Positions 52,601-61,231 of a stretch of DNA of 64,000 nt are shown here, piece by piece. The stretch covers positions 37,910 through 101,909 of the forward strand of contig JAATFD010000024.1 in the NCBI GenBank assembly GCA_015655375.1, in the 5' to 3' direction. The stretch's first letter is position 1; each line of letters begins with the position of its first letter. Under the pieces are notes generated by a model that was not told the origin of the DNA, did not search any database, and was given only the letters and a program-made list of their open reading frames with translations. Position numbers and translations under genes: made by a program. Source of the stretch: Actinomycetales bacterium (lineage in GTDB: Bacteria; Actinomycetota; Actinomycetes; Actinomycetales; Actinomycetaceae).

Positions 52601-53749
52601 ATGATCGAGCCAGTCCCTCACGTTGCCGGATCCCCTCGTCCCCGAGTCCTTCTGATCTTCGGAGGGCGCTCGAGCGAACACGAGATCTCCTGTGCGACCG
52701 CGGCGGGGGTCCTGCGCGCGATCGATCGCGACGCGTGGGACATCCTCCCCGTCGGGATCACGAAGGACGGCGAATGGACGCGGGTTCCCGACGATCCGAG
52801 CCTGTTCGACCTGCGTGACGGCCACGGTCAGTCGGTCCACGCCAGTGACACGCGGGTCGCGCTCACCCCGGGTGGGGCGCGGCTCGTCGAGTTCCCCGTT
52901 GACGACGAGGACGGCGCAGTCGTGGGGACGACCGACCTCGGGCGCATCGACGTCGTCCTGCCGCTGCTGCACGGTCCTTACGGTGAGGACGGGACGATCC
53001 AGGGGCTGTTCGAGATGACGGACGTCCGCTACGTCGGATGCGGGGTCACCTCGTCGGCGATCTCCATGGACAAGCACTTGACGAAGACCGTCTTGCACGC
53101 CGCGGGCATCGATGTCGGACGCTGGGAGCTGATCACCCCGCGCGAGTGGGACGAGGATCGCCAGTCCTGCATCGACCGGGTCGCGGCGCTCGGCTATCCG
53201 GTGTTCGTCAAGCCGTGCCGGGCAGGGTCCTCGATCGGGATCTCCCGCGTGGAGTCCCCGGAACAGTTGGGCACCGCCGTCAAGGAAGCGCGCAACCACG
53301 ATCCTCGGGTGATTGTCGAGTCGCTGTTGACCGGTCGCGAGATCGAGTGCGGTGTCCTGGGGGGAAGGGCCGGGACCGGTCCGCGGACTGCGCCATTGGG
53401 AGAGATCGTCGTTCCCGAGGGCGGTTTCTACGACTATGACTCGAAGTACATCGACACCGAGGCTGTGGGGCTGGTGTGTCCGGCGGACGTCGACGGGGCC
53501 GATACCCGGCTGATTCAGGAGACTGCGGTCCGCGCGTTCGAAGCGCTGGAGGGCGAGGGGCTCGCTCGCGTCGATTTCTTCTACGACCCCGACGGACACC
53601 GCGTGACAGTCAACGAAGTGAACACGATGCCGGGCTTCACTCAGTTCTCGATGTTCCCGCAGATGTGGGCTCAGGCTGGCGTCGCCTACACGGACCTGGT
53701 CGATGAACTGTTGGGGACAGCTGCGAGTCGGGATCTCGGTCTGCGCTGA
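52601..53749 (+). CDS. ddl: D-alanine--D-alanine ligase
   Basis: 382-aa ATP-grasp enzyme of peptidoglycan precursor synthesis. N-terminal 'LLIFGGRSSEHEISCATAAGVLRAID', 'LLHGPYGEDGTIQGLFEM', 'YVGCGVTSSAISMDKHLTKTVLHAAGI', 'YPVFVKPCRAGSSIGISRVES', 'IVPEGGFYDYDSKYID', 'GLARVDFFYDPDGHRVTVNEVNTMPGFTQFSMFPQMW'. Full length for the family. Directly follows gpsA, as in many actinobacteria. Confidence 0.96.
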   Translation: MIEPVPHVAGSPRPRVLLIFGGRSSEHEISCATAAGVLRAIDRDAWDILPVGITKDGEWTRVPDDPSLFDLRDGHGQSVHASDTRVALTPGGARLVEFPVDDEDGAVVGTTDLGRIDVVLPLLHGPYGEDGTIQGLFEMTDVRYVGCGVTSSAISMDKHLTKTVLHAAGIDVGRWELITPREWDEDRQSCIDRVAALGYPVFVKPCRAGSSIGISRVESPEQLGTAVKEARNHDPRVIVESLLTGREIECGVLGGRAGTGPRTAPLGEIVVPEGGFYDYDSKYIDTEAVGLVCPADVDGADTRLIQETAVRAFEALEGEGLARVDFFYDPDGHRVTVNEVNTMPGFTQFSMFPQMWAQAGVAYTDLVDELLGTAASRDLGLR

Positions 53750-53793
53750 GTGAGGCCGGGCTGCGGCCTTTACGGCCGGGAGCGCTCGGAGGG

Positions 53794-53799
53794 TAACGT
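53794..53799 (+). promoter_or_regulatory. Leaderless -10 box (TAACGT) of the ATP-grasp gene
   Basis: TAACGT, 6 nt, then ATG 53806. Confidence 0.45.
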
Positions 53800-53805
53800 G
53801 TCCCC

Positions 53806-54720
53806 ATGACGAAACCGAGGATCACGCTGGTCACGTCGGCGGAGATGCCGAGCCTGTATTCAGATGAAGAGAACCTGTTGGACGCTCTGTCCGATCGTGG
53901 GTCCGACCCGCGCATCGCGGTGTGGAACGACCCGGGAGTCGACTGGTCAGAGGCGGGTGTGTGCGTCGTCCGGTCGGTGTCCGACTATGCCAGCGACCGT
54001 GCCAAATTCCTGTCCTGGGCCGACTCGGTGCCCCGCTTGCTCAACCATGCCGACATCCTGACGTGGAACTCTGACAAGCACTACATGGTCGATCTCGCCG
54101 CGCGTGGACTTCCTGTGATTCCCACGACATGGCTGGAGCCGGATCGGCACTTGTCCAAGCAGCAGGTTCACTCTCGCTTCCCCGCGATGGGTGACTTCGT
54201 CGTCAAGCCCGCAGTCTCCTCAGGCGTGCGCGATATCGGTCGTTACACAGCCAACGACACAGCGCAGCGACAGGCCGCGATCCTCCAAGCGGCCAATCTG
54301 CTGGAGGAGGGGCGCTCTGTCATGGTCCAGCGTTACATCGAGGAGATCGATCTCCACGGCGAGGTCTCGCTCGTTTTCTTCAACGGGCTGGTGTCCCACT
54401 CGGTGGAGAAAAGGGCCGTGTTGCACCCGGCTTCGGTCACTGATCCCTCGATGCACGAGGCTGTCGTCACCGCGGAACACGCGAACGAGGAGCAGTGGCG
54501 GTGGGGCGAGCAGATTCGTGCCATCATCCATGATCACGTGCGTTCGCGGTTGGGCCGCGACGAGCAGTTCCTGTACAACCGGGTCGACTTGGTTCCCGAC
54601 GGGAAGGGCTCCTTCCTGGTCATGGAGATCTCGATGGTTGACGCCGATCTCTACCTGGAGGCGACTCCGGAGGCGCTCGGCAATTTCGCCGACGCGATCA
54701 CGGTGCGCGCTTTCTGGTGA
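53806..54720 (+). CDS. ATP-grasp domain protein (RimK/DcsG-like), function unknown
   Basis: 304-aa protein. N-terminal alpha/beta part 'ITLVTSAEMPSLYSDEENLLDALSDRG', central 'LTWNSDKHYMVDLAARGLPVIPTTWLEPD', ATP-grasp core 'GDFVVKPAVSSGVRDIGRYTAND' (ATP lysine) and 'LHGEVSLVFFNGLVSHSVEKRAVLHP', metal-binding end 'NRVDLVPDGKGSFLVMEISMVDADLYLE'. Resembles the ATP-grasp ligase class that includes DcsG and RimK-like amide-bond-forming enzymes. Substrate unknown. It follows ddl but has its own promoter. No biosynthetic cluster surrounds it. Confidence 0.78.
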   Translation: MTKPRITLVTSAEMPSLYSDEENLLDALSDRGSDPRIAVWNDPGVDWSEAGVCVVRSVSDYASDRAKFLSWADSVPRLLNHADILTWNSDKHYMVDLAARGLPVIPTTWLEPDRHLSKQQVHSRFPAMGDFVVKPAVSSGVRDIGRYTANDTAQRQAAILQAANLLEEGRSVMVQRYIEEIDLHGEVSLVFFNGLVSHSVEKRAVLHPASVTDPSMHEAVVTAEHANEEQWRWGEQIRAIIHDHVRSRLGRDEQFLYNRVDLVPDGKGSFLVMEISMVDADLYLEATPEALGNFADAITVRAFW

Positions 54721-54785
54721 CGGAAGCTCGCCGAGGATGACCGGCGTGGAGCGGTGGCGTCCGCGCCCGCTGGAGGAGTGATGCG

Positions 54786-55136
54786 ATGCCGGTGGAGATG
54801 AGCCGCGAGGCTTTCGAGGCCCTTGTCGATCGTGCCCTGGAGTCAATTCCCGACGAGTTCTGGGACCAGGTCGACAACCTCGTCGTTCTCGTCGAGGACG
54901 ATCCAGCCCCGGACCACCCTGATCTCCTCGGCCTTTACGACGGAGTGCCGATCACCGAACGGGGGGACTATGTGGGAGTCCTTCCCGACCGCGTCTTCAT
55001 CTATCGCAACCCGACCCTGGCGATCTGTTCGACGCCCGAGGAGGTCGCCGAGGAAGTCCGCATCACGGCTGTCCATGAGATCGGCCATTTTTTCGGGATC
55101 GAGGACGATCAACTCCACGAGTGGGGATGGGGGTAA
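54786..55136 (+). CDS. Minimal zincin metallopeptidase family protein
   Basis: 116-aa protein with a C-terminal zinc motif 'ITAVHEIGHFFGIEDDQLHEWGWG' (HExxHxxGxxD). It belongs to the small 'metallopeptidase family' proteins (DUF1025-like) common in actinobacteria and proteobacteria; no substrate is known. RBS GGAGGAGTG precedes ATG 54786. Its 3' end overlaps the remains of a DUF1684-like gene on the other strand. Confidence 0.8.
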   Translation: MPVEMSREAFEALVDRALESIPDEFWDQVDNLVVLVEDDPAPDHPDLLGLYDGVPITERGDYVGVLPDRVFIYRNPTLAICSTPEEVAEEVRITAVHEIGHFFGIEDDQLHEWGWG

Positions 55137-55504
55137 GCCCCGAGGACGAGACGCGGCGTGCGGCCGTCGCGCTCGATTAGCTCGGCCCGGACCGACCCGG
55201 CGAACAACAACGTCGGGTGGGCGTTTATGTCGGGGATGATCCGGATCGGCGCCGAGACGGGGGAACCCGATTCCGTCACCGGCGCGACCGGGTCCGGCTG
55301 GTAGAGCACGGAGCCCTCGTCGACGTGGCAGGTTCCAGGGAATGCCTCGAGGACGAGGGGGTGGAGGCTGAGTCACTCCAGCGCAGTCAGCGAGAGCAAT
55401 CCGTACTGGGAGGAGAGCGCATTCTCACGTCGGTCGCGCCCCTCCTGCCAGTCGGCGAGGAAAGCGGTGCGGTGGGAGTCGGTTCGGCCCGGGTGGGTTC
55501 TCAC
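55109..55504 (-). pseudogene. DUF1684-like gene, interrupted by TGA and truncated
   Basis: The minus strand reads 'DSHRTAFLADWQEGRDRRENALSSQYGLLSLTALE' then TGA, then in the same frame 'LSLHPLVLEAFPGTCHVDEGSVLYQPDP...IRIIPDINAHPTLLFAGSVRAELIERDG'. This fits the start of DUF1684 proteins, where a Trp is expected at the stop (TGG changed to TGA at 55373-55375). The C-terminal half of the family is missing because the frame ends inside the zincin gene. GTG 55504 with GGAG upstream is the likely old start. Family call by recall. Confidence 0.5.
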
Positions 55505-55550
55505 GGGTGCTCCGTTCAGAAGTGGTGGACAGTGACGGGTCGTGCGGGGC

Positions 55551-57128
55551 TCATGCCAGGGGCGGCAGGCTCGGGCGCTCGTCGAGGGAGAGCACATCAT
55601 CTGGTGTACGAGCCTCATAGAACGCAGTGAGGTCGGCGGTGAACTTTCCCAGGGACTCCGCGGAGCTGTAGAGCATGTGACCGGCCGGATAGTAGGTGAA
55701 GACGATGTTGTCGTGCAGAGCAGCGGGGATGCCTAAATGGTCGATGTCATACTCGGTCTGGAAGAACGGCGTGCACAGATCGAAGTAACCGTTGCCGATG
55801 AGGACCTTGAGTGTCGGGTGCTCCAGCAGTGACGTCGCAAGGTCGGGGACAACATTCGGATAGGGAAGTGCCGGTTCCCAGGTGTTCTTGGTTCCGGCAG
55901 GCAGCGTGTGCTGCCAGATCCACCCCTTGCCCGGTTCGCTGGACTCCCAGTCGAAGCCGGAGTGCTCGCGGCGCAGGACCTCGGGCGACCACTCGAGCTC
56001 ATCGCGCAGGTACGCATTGACTGCTGTGGCATAGGCGGGGGAGAGGAACTCGTGATCGACGACGAAGGTCTCCTCGTCGGAGACGGCGTCGCGGTCGTAG
56101 CCATGCACCCTCCCGTCATAGCGCCCGACGATCTGGCGGTCGGCGCGCAGCAGCTCTTTGCGGAAACGCGTGTCCAGCACGCGCAGGTCGGAGTGCTCGA
56201 CGTAATCAGTGGACAGTCCGGTCAGCTCCGCGAAACGGTGGGCGATGCGGGTGGTGGTCTCGGCTCCGAGTGCGTCGCCACGCGCGAGCGCCGGGCGCAG
56301 CTCGGTATCGGCGAAGATCCGTGCCTGCTGGGCTTGCTCGGCGATGTCGAGGCCGGCGCCCGCCTTCTCGTGATAGCGGGCGACGGTGGCGAAGGTCGGG
56401 AAGTAGCCGAGGTAGAACTGGTCGTCCGTGGCGACCGAGTGGGCGTAGTCGAGGATGTTGGAGATCAGCACGAGGCCGGTGAGATTGATCCCGTCCTGGT
56501 GGAGGCGATGCGTGAGGGCGGCCCCACGGGTCGTCCCGTAGGACTCGCCGAGGACGTACTTGGGTGAGTTCCAGCGGTGATGTGCGGAGATGAAGCGGCG
56601 GATGAACTCGGAAAAGGCGGCGACGTCGCCGTCCACGGACCACAGCTTCGGTTTGGCATCCTCGGCGATGGTGGAGAAGCCGGCGCCGGGTGCGTCGATG
56701 AAGACGAGATCAGAAGTGGCCAGCAGGGTCAGTGGGTTGTCCGCTAGGCCGTAGGGTGCGCCTGGGGCAGAGGCGGTGTCGGAGGTGACGATGCGCTTCG
56801 GGCCGATCGAGCCGAGGAGCAGGAAGGTGCTGGAGGAGCCGGGGCCGCCGTTGAAGATGAAGGTGATCGGTCGCGAGGAATCAGTGGAGGAGCCGTCGGG
56901 CAGGGCGGTGAAGCTCGCGGAGAAGACACTGGCTGCGGGTTTGCCGGTGCCGCCCTCGATCTGTTGGGAAGAAACGGTGGCGTCATAGGTCCACTCGGTT
57001 CCGCCGAGGTCGATCGTGTGGCGGGTCGTGTGTGAGGAGTCGGCGGGCAGGGGAGAGCGCGGCGAGGTGGGCGAGGTTGGAGCGGCGGGCGCGGTGCCGG
57101 TGCCGTCGGTCAGATCGGTGTCAGCCAT
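55551..57128 (-). CDS. Peptidase S10 (serine carboxypeptidase) family protein
   Basis: 525-aa alpha/beta hydrolase. Oxyanion region 'ITFIFNGGPGSSSTFLLLGSIGP', nucleophile Ser in 'KYVLGESYGTTRGAALTHRL', Asp in 'VLIGNGYFDLCTPFFQTEYD', His in 'VFTYYPAGHMLYSSAES'. S10 enzymes remove C-terminal residues at acid pH. No signal peptide is evident (N-terminus 'MADTDLTDGTGTAPAAP' is Thr/Pro-rich), so the protein may be cytosolic, as in related bacterial members. ATG 57128 with GAAAGGCAC upstream is chosen over 57254. Confidence 0.88.
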   Translation of the reverse strand: MADTDLTDGTGTAPAAPTSPTSPRSPLPADSSHTTRHTIDLGGTEWTYDATVSSQQIEGGTGKPAASVFSASFTALPDGSSTDSSRPITFIFNGGPGSSSTFLLLGSIGPKRIVTSDTASAPGAPYGLADNPLTLLATSDLVFIDAPGAGFSTIAEDAKPKLWSVDGDVAAFSEFIRRFISAHHRWNSPKYVLGESYGTTRGAALTHRLHQDGINLTGLVLISNILDYAHSVATDDQFYLGYFPTFATVARYHEKAGAGLDIAEQAQQARIFADTELRPALARGDALGAETTTRIAHRFAELTGLSTDYVEHSDLRVLDTRFRKELLRADRQIVGRYDGRVHGYDRDAVSDEETFVVDHEFLSPAYATAVNAYLRDELEWSPEVLRREHSGFDWESSEPGKGWIWQHTLPAGTKNTWEPALPYPNVVPDLATSLLEHPTLKVLIGNGYFDLCTPFFQTEYDIDHLGIPAALHDNIVFTYYPAGHMLYSSAESLGKFTADLTAFYEARTPDDVLSLDERPSLPPLA

Positions 57129-57399
57129 GATGTGTGCCTTTCCGTGAGACGCCAGCGTCGGGATCGATGCCGGATACGGGCATATATTGCCGTCAACGAT
57201 GCTCCATGATCGTGGGGAAGCGGTCCCTATGCACATCAGGCGGACATCTGTCACGTGGCAGCGGGATGAGACGCGATGGGCTGGGCGTGGCGCTGGGCGT
57301 GGCGGACACCACCCGGAGAGGAGTCGGACGATTTCTGACTGGACGTGACGACCTGCTAGAGTGATGAGCCGTCGCGCTGCTCGTGCAGTCGTGGCAATG

Positions 57400-57472
57400 G
57401 TGGCTGTAGTTCAGCTGGTAGAGCACCTGGTTGTGGTCCAGGATGTCGCGGGTTCGAGTCCCGTCAGCCACC
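57400..57472 (+). tRNA. tRNA-His (GTG)
   Basis: Acceptor GTGGCTG/CAGCCAC, anticodon GTG in 'TTGTGGT', T-arm 'GGGTTCGAGTCCC'. A G at 57399 could be the extra G-1 opposite C 57472. CCA is not encoded. Its 3' end abuts a primase-polymerase remnant, so it may have served as an integration site. Confidence 0.95.
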
Positions 57473-57480
57473 CCACTTGG

Positions 57481-57985
57481 GCGGTGTTCGAACCTTCGAC
57501 TTAGAGGAACCATTCTTGGTCCGGTGTGAACATCGCCCCTCTTCTTCGCTTCGGCGGCCCAGAACAGGCCCCTGTTCCGCTCGCCCTCCATCAGCGTGCC
57601 CACCCACGAGGCGATCCGCTCCACCCCGCCTCCGCGAAACAACGTCGGCCGGAGGGCGCGGGTACGTTCGGGCGGCCTCGGATCGAGGAAACTACGCAGC
57701 CGTGCCGCATCCACCGGTGTCGTGGCGTCCGCGTGCAGTTCGACCACCTCATAGGCCCGCAGCACCCCGTCAACCCGGACGCGAGAGGACGGGGCGATGA
57801 TGTAGCCACCGTCGCCCCTAAAGTCGATCCCGGCCTTCGCGGCCTGCCACGACTGCTGCTCTGAGTACCCGCGCACTGGGTAGTAGAGGTGCATGCCGCC
57901 TGACGGCGTGCGCACCACCACCAACGGCCTCGGCAACAGCCCGGCGGCGCGAGCGGCGTGGAAGGCGTCGACCGGGTCTGCTGCA
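57481..57985 (-). pseudogene. Bifunctional primase-polymerase (Prim-Pol) fragment
   Basis: The minus-strand reading 'DPVDAFHAARAAGLLPRPLVVVRTPSGGMHLYYPVRG', 'KAGIDFRGDGGYIIAPSSRVRVDG' matches the C-terminal half of the Prim-Pol domain carried by phages, ICEs and plasmids. The N-terminal catalytic half is cut off by IS3-family sequence at ~57986, and the frame runs into tRNA-His at the other end. Remnant of an integrated element. Confidence 0.72.
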
Positions 57986-58246
57986 TGGTTAGGTGACAGT
58001 TTCTAGTCACGCAGCCAGTGCGGCTGGCGTGTTCATGATGGCCTCGAACTCGGTCGGGGTCAAACGGCCCAGGACGGCCTGTCGACGATGCCGGTGGTAG
58101 GTGCGTTCGATCCAGGTCACGATCGCGATCCGGAGCTCGTCTCGGGTGACCCAGGAGCGGCGGTTGAGGACGTTCTTCTGCAGCAGGGCGAAGAACGATT
58201 CCATCGCGGCGTTGTCGCCGCAGGACGCGACTCGTCCCATCGATCC
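57986..58246 (-). mobile_element. IS3-family transposase 3' end (fragment)
   Basis: 79 codons of an IS3 OrfB C-terminus: 'GSMGRVASCGDNAAMESFFALLQKN', 'RIAIVTWIERTYHRHRRQAVLGRLTPTEFEA', plus the element end at ~57986 ('TGGTTAGGTGACAGTTTC'). The catalytic Glu region is present but the rest of the element is missing. It is fused in frame to the EamA gene. Confidence 0.75.
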
Positions 58247-59031
58247 AACCAGGCGGCGGGCGAGGAGGGCGCTGATGACGATGGATGCCTCGCGGAGGGG
58301 TGCGACGAGCGCGACGGGTGAGGTCTGCATGGCGGTGAGGACCAGGATGTATGCGAGCTGGGGCAGGACTGCAACCACAATGATGGGTGTGCGATTGACG
58401 TGCGTGGCGTGCGCGAATGCCTCGCGGCGGCGGGTGATGCCCGGAGCCAGGAGCGCCACCTGGATCAGGAGCGTCCCGGCGTAGTAGCTCGTGGGAGCAA
58501 GGCCGAGAGAACCGATTGCGAACGCGTCCCAGAGCGTGTAGGCAGCGATCGTGGCGCCGGTGGCGGTGCCCCATGTGATGCGTCGTAACGGATGGTTACC
58601 GGCATTGCGGAGGGGGTTGCCGGTGACGACCAGGATGCCGATGAGGATGACGAGAGCGCCGATGCTTGCGAGCAGGGTGGGACGTTCCCCGAGCGCGATC
58701 ACGGCGAGGACGATGGTCAGAAGCGGACCGATGCCGCGCGCGATCGGATACACGACGCCGAGATCGGCGCGGCCGTAGCCGGCCTGGAGGGTGAGCGAGT
58801 ACAGCAGGTGGAGGATGGCTAACACGGCAGCCGTTCCGAGCAGGCTCCCGGTGATCGGTTGAGATCCGGTGACGGCAGCACCAATCGCGAGGGGGAGGCA
58901 GAGGATGGCGGAGCGGTCGTGTAGGCGGCGACGAACAGCACGGTGTCGCTTTGCTTGTATTTGGAGGCGAGGTTCCAGGCGGCATGGGCTACCGCGGCGG
59001 CGAGGACGATCGTGATGGTGGAAAGTGGCAT
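58247..59031 (-). pseudogene. EamA/DMT-family transporter, frameshifted and 3'-truncated by IS3
   Basis: The N-terminus 'MPLSTITIVLAAAVAHAAWNLASKYKQSDTVLFVAAYTT' runs out of frame at ~58905. The remainder continues in another frame ('ILCLPLAIGAAVTGSQPI', 'LLYSLTLQAGYGRADLGVVYPIARGIGPL', 'GERPTLLASIGALVILIGILVV'). The last helix is replaced by transposase sequence after 'SALLARRL', making the 272-codon chimeric ORF of the track. EamA proteins export small metabolites. Its ATG overlaps the RpiR stop, so it was the second gene of that operon. Probably inactive. Confidence 0.75.
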
Positions 59032-59885
59032 CAGGTGATGTCAGGCAAGTCGATCCCGGCTCGCTCCGCGCGCGTCGCGCGGTCGGGGTTGCGTAGGGCC
59101 AGCGCTGTGGCGAGGGTGTCGATAGCGACGAGGTGGGCCAGCCGACTGCCTGCGGCGGCCATCTGGGTCGATAGCGGCGCGCCTCCGACGACGAGCGCGA
59201 TGTCGGAGGCGTCGGTGGGCGGGGTGCGGTACTGGTTGGTGACGGCGATGACGGTCGCGCCCGCGGTGGCGGCGGCGTCCGCGACCGCGACGGTCATTTC
59301 GGTGCGACCGGTGGAGCTGACGGCGACGACGACGTCGTGGGGGTCGAGCAGGCGGGCCGCGATCACCGCGGACTCGTGGTCGGTGATTCCCGCGGTGCGC
59401 ACGCCCAGCACACGCAGCCGGAACACCACATCGGCCACCACGGTCGCGGAAGGGCCTGCACCGTAGGCGAGGAGTTGCCCCGCGCCGAGGATCGCGGAGA
59501 CCGCCTGGTCTAAGGCGCCCGGATCGATCGCCCCGCCGAGGGCGGTGAGCGCGTCGATTCCAGTACGTACGCTCGCATCGATGATCGTGCGGGTCGTGTC
59601 GGTGCTCGTAAGCGTGCGTGGCGGGGCGAAGAACTCGGTGGTGCCGCGAGCGCGGGCGATCTCCAGCTTCAGTTCGGCGAACCCTGCGAACCCGATCGCA
59701 CGTGCCGCGCGCACCACGCTCGGCGCGGACACGCCAGCACGCGCGGCGACCTGCGCTGTCGTGCTTCGCCCGACGAACAAGGGGTCATCCAGCAGCAGCT
59801 CGACCACCTTCGCCTCGCTCGAGGCCAACCCTGCGGTTTGTGCCTGCACCGTGCCGAGCCAACGGCGCAGTGGATCATCCCGCAT
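59031..59885 (-). CDS. RpiR/MurR-family regulator with SIS domain
   Basis: 284-aa regulator. HTH_6 part 'LASSEAKVVELLLDDPLFVGRSTTAQVAARAGVSAPSVVRAARAIGFAGFAELKLEIARA' (residues ~18-78) and SIS domain 'AGQLLAYGAGPSATVVADVVFRLRVLGV', 'DVVVAVSSTGRTEMTVAVADAAATAGATVIAVTN'. Divergent from a PanE/ApbA-type reductase; the 54-bp gap holds GTTAC/GTAAC half-sites (59895-59930) as candidate operator. The start is uncertain (ATG 59885, or a GTG at ~59917). Confidence 0.82.
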   Translation of the reverse strand: MRDDPLRRWLGTVQAQTAGLASSEAKVVELLLDDPLFVGRSTTAQVAARAGVSAPSVVRAARAIGFAGFAELKLEIARARGTTEFFAPPRTLTSTDTTRTIIDASVRTGIDALTALGGAIDPGALDQAVSAILGAGQLLAYGAGPSATVVADVVFRLRVLGVRTAGITDHESAVIAARLLDPHDVVVAVSSTGRTEMTVAVADAAATAGATVIAVTNQYRTPPTDASDIALVVGGAPLSTQMAAAGSRLAHLVAIDTLATALALRNPDRATRAERAGIDLPDIT

Positions 59886-59926
59886 GGGAACGTAGTTACC
59901 GATGCTATCAACGATGTGTAACACGG

Positions 59927-59932
59927 TAACAT
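59927..59932 (+). promoter_or_regulatory. Leaderless -10 box (TAACAT) of the PanE-like gene
   Basis: TAACAT, 7 nt, then ATG 59940. Confidence 0.45.
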
Positions 59933-59939
59933 TGGCTTT

Positions 59940-60863
59940 ATGGTGACAGTTCAGCACCGGGAGTCGGCGGGGCCGAACGTCGAGCGGGTGGCGATCGTCG
60001 GGCCGGGGGCGATCGGGACCACGGTGGCCGCGCTCCTGTACGAGGCGGGCGGCATGCCGATTCTCTGCGGGCGCACACCGCGGGTAAAGCTCACGCTGAT
60101 CGATGGAGACCGTCGGATCGTCGTCCCCGGCCCCGTGCGCACCAGCCCTGCTGCGCAGTCCGCGAAAGCCGACGTGCTCTTCCTTGCGGTCAAGGCCACC
60201 CAGACGGTTGCGGCGGCCCCGTGGCTGAGGGCTCTGTGCGCGCCAGGGACTGTGGTGTGCGTGTTGCAGAACGGTGTCGAGCAGATCGCCGCCGTGCAGC
60301 CGCATGTCCCGGACGGTGTCGAGGTCGTTCCTGCAGTCGTCTGGTTTCCCGCGCAGGCGCAGGAAGGCGGCATGGTCCTCTTGAGGGGAGAGCCCCGGCT
60401 GACGCTCCCTGCGTCACCGAGTGCGGCGCGTGTCGCGGACGTGCTGCGCCCCACGCGCTGTTATGTCGACCTCGCAGTCGACTTCACCACCCTTGCGTGG
60501 CACAAACTCCTCCAAAACGCCGCCGCCGGGATCATGGCCCTCACGGGTCGACGCGCCGGGCTGTTCACTCGTCCTGACGTCGCGGAGCTCACCCGTGCGT
60601 ACTTGCGCGAATGCCTGGCCGTCTCACGCATGGAAGGCGCAGTCCTCGACGACGACATCCCCGACGCCATCCTGGCCCGCTTCCAATCGTTCCCCGCTGA
60701 TATGAGCACCTCGATCCTCACCGACCGAGAAGCCGGCCGCCCACTGGAATGGGACATCCGCAACGGTGTCATCTCCCGCCTCGGACGCAGACACGGCATC
60801 CCCACACCGATCAGCGACACCATCACCACACTCCTCGCCGCGACCAGCGACGAACCCGGGTGA
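59940..60863 (+). CDS. 2-dehydropantoate 2-reductase (PanE/ApbA) family protein
   Basis: 307-aa NADP-dependent reductase. Rossmann motif 'VAIVGPGAIGTTVAALLYEAG', 'DVLFLAVKATQTVAAAPWL', 'VVCVLQNGVEQIAAVQ', the catalytic Lys region 'TLAWHKLLQNAAAGIMALTGRRAG' and the C-terminal 'STSILTDREAGRPLEWDIRNGVISRLGRRHGIPTPISD'. The canonical enzyme makes pantoate. In this island with an RpiR regulator and a transporter, a different ketoacid substrate is possible. Confidence 0.85.
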   Translation: MVTVQHRESAGPNVERVAIVGPGAIGTTVAALLYEAGGMPILCGRTPRVKLTLIDGDRRIVVPGPVRTSPAAQSAKADVLFLAVKATQTVAAAPWLRALCAPGTVVCVLQNGVEQIAAVQPHVPDGVEVVPAVVWFPAQAQEGGMVLLRGEPRLTLPASPSAARVADVLRPTRCYVDLAVDFTTLAWHKLLQNAAAGIMALTGRRAGLFTRPDVAELTRAYLRECLAVSRMEGAVLDDDIPDAILARFQSFPADMSTSILTDREAGRPLEWDIRNGVISRLGRRHGIPTPISDTITTLLAATSDEPG

Positions 60864-61189
60864 TCCCGGAAGCCGCTCCCTTCACCGTTGACCCAAGCTA
60901 GAGCTCGACACAGACGCCCTCTGAGTCACCGACCACGAGCTGACGCGATCGCTGAGAGTGTGTCCTGCGCGACAGTCAGGAACTCTCGGAGTGCCCGTAT
61001 CTCCTTAGGAACGGCCCATTGGCGCTCGGCATCCTGGTGGACCGACCGGCCTCCATCTTTGGACCAGGACCGGCTGGCGCAACGCCCCATGGGCGCCGCC
61101 GGCGCCGTCATACGCCATCTCGCTGAGGGCGTCATTCGCCCCCACTAAGACCGCAGGATGCGGCGAAAGGGGTCTGTCGGGAAGTCTGT
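60864..61189. other. 326-bp stretch without a recognisable gene
   Basis: Lies between the reductase and the IS256 end. The small ORFs on either strand have no family resemblance. Probably leftover of earlier insertions. Confidence 0.4.
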
Positions 61190-61231
61190 GGGTCTGTCCG
61201 ATAAAGGGTGTGTGAGGTCTGGCGGTTTTCA

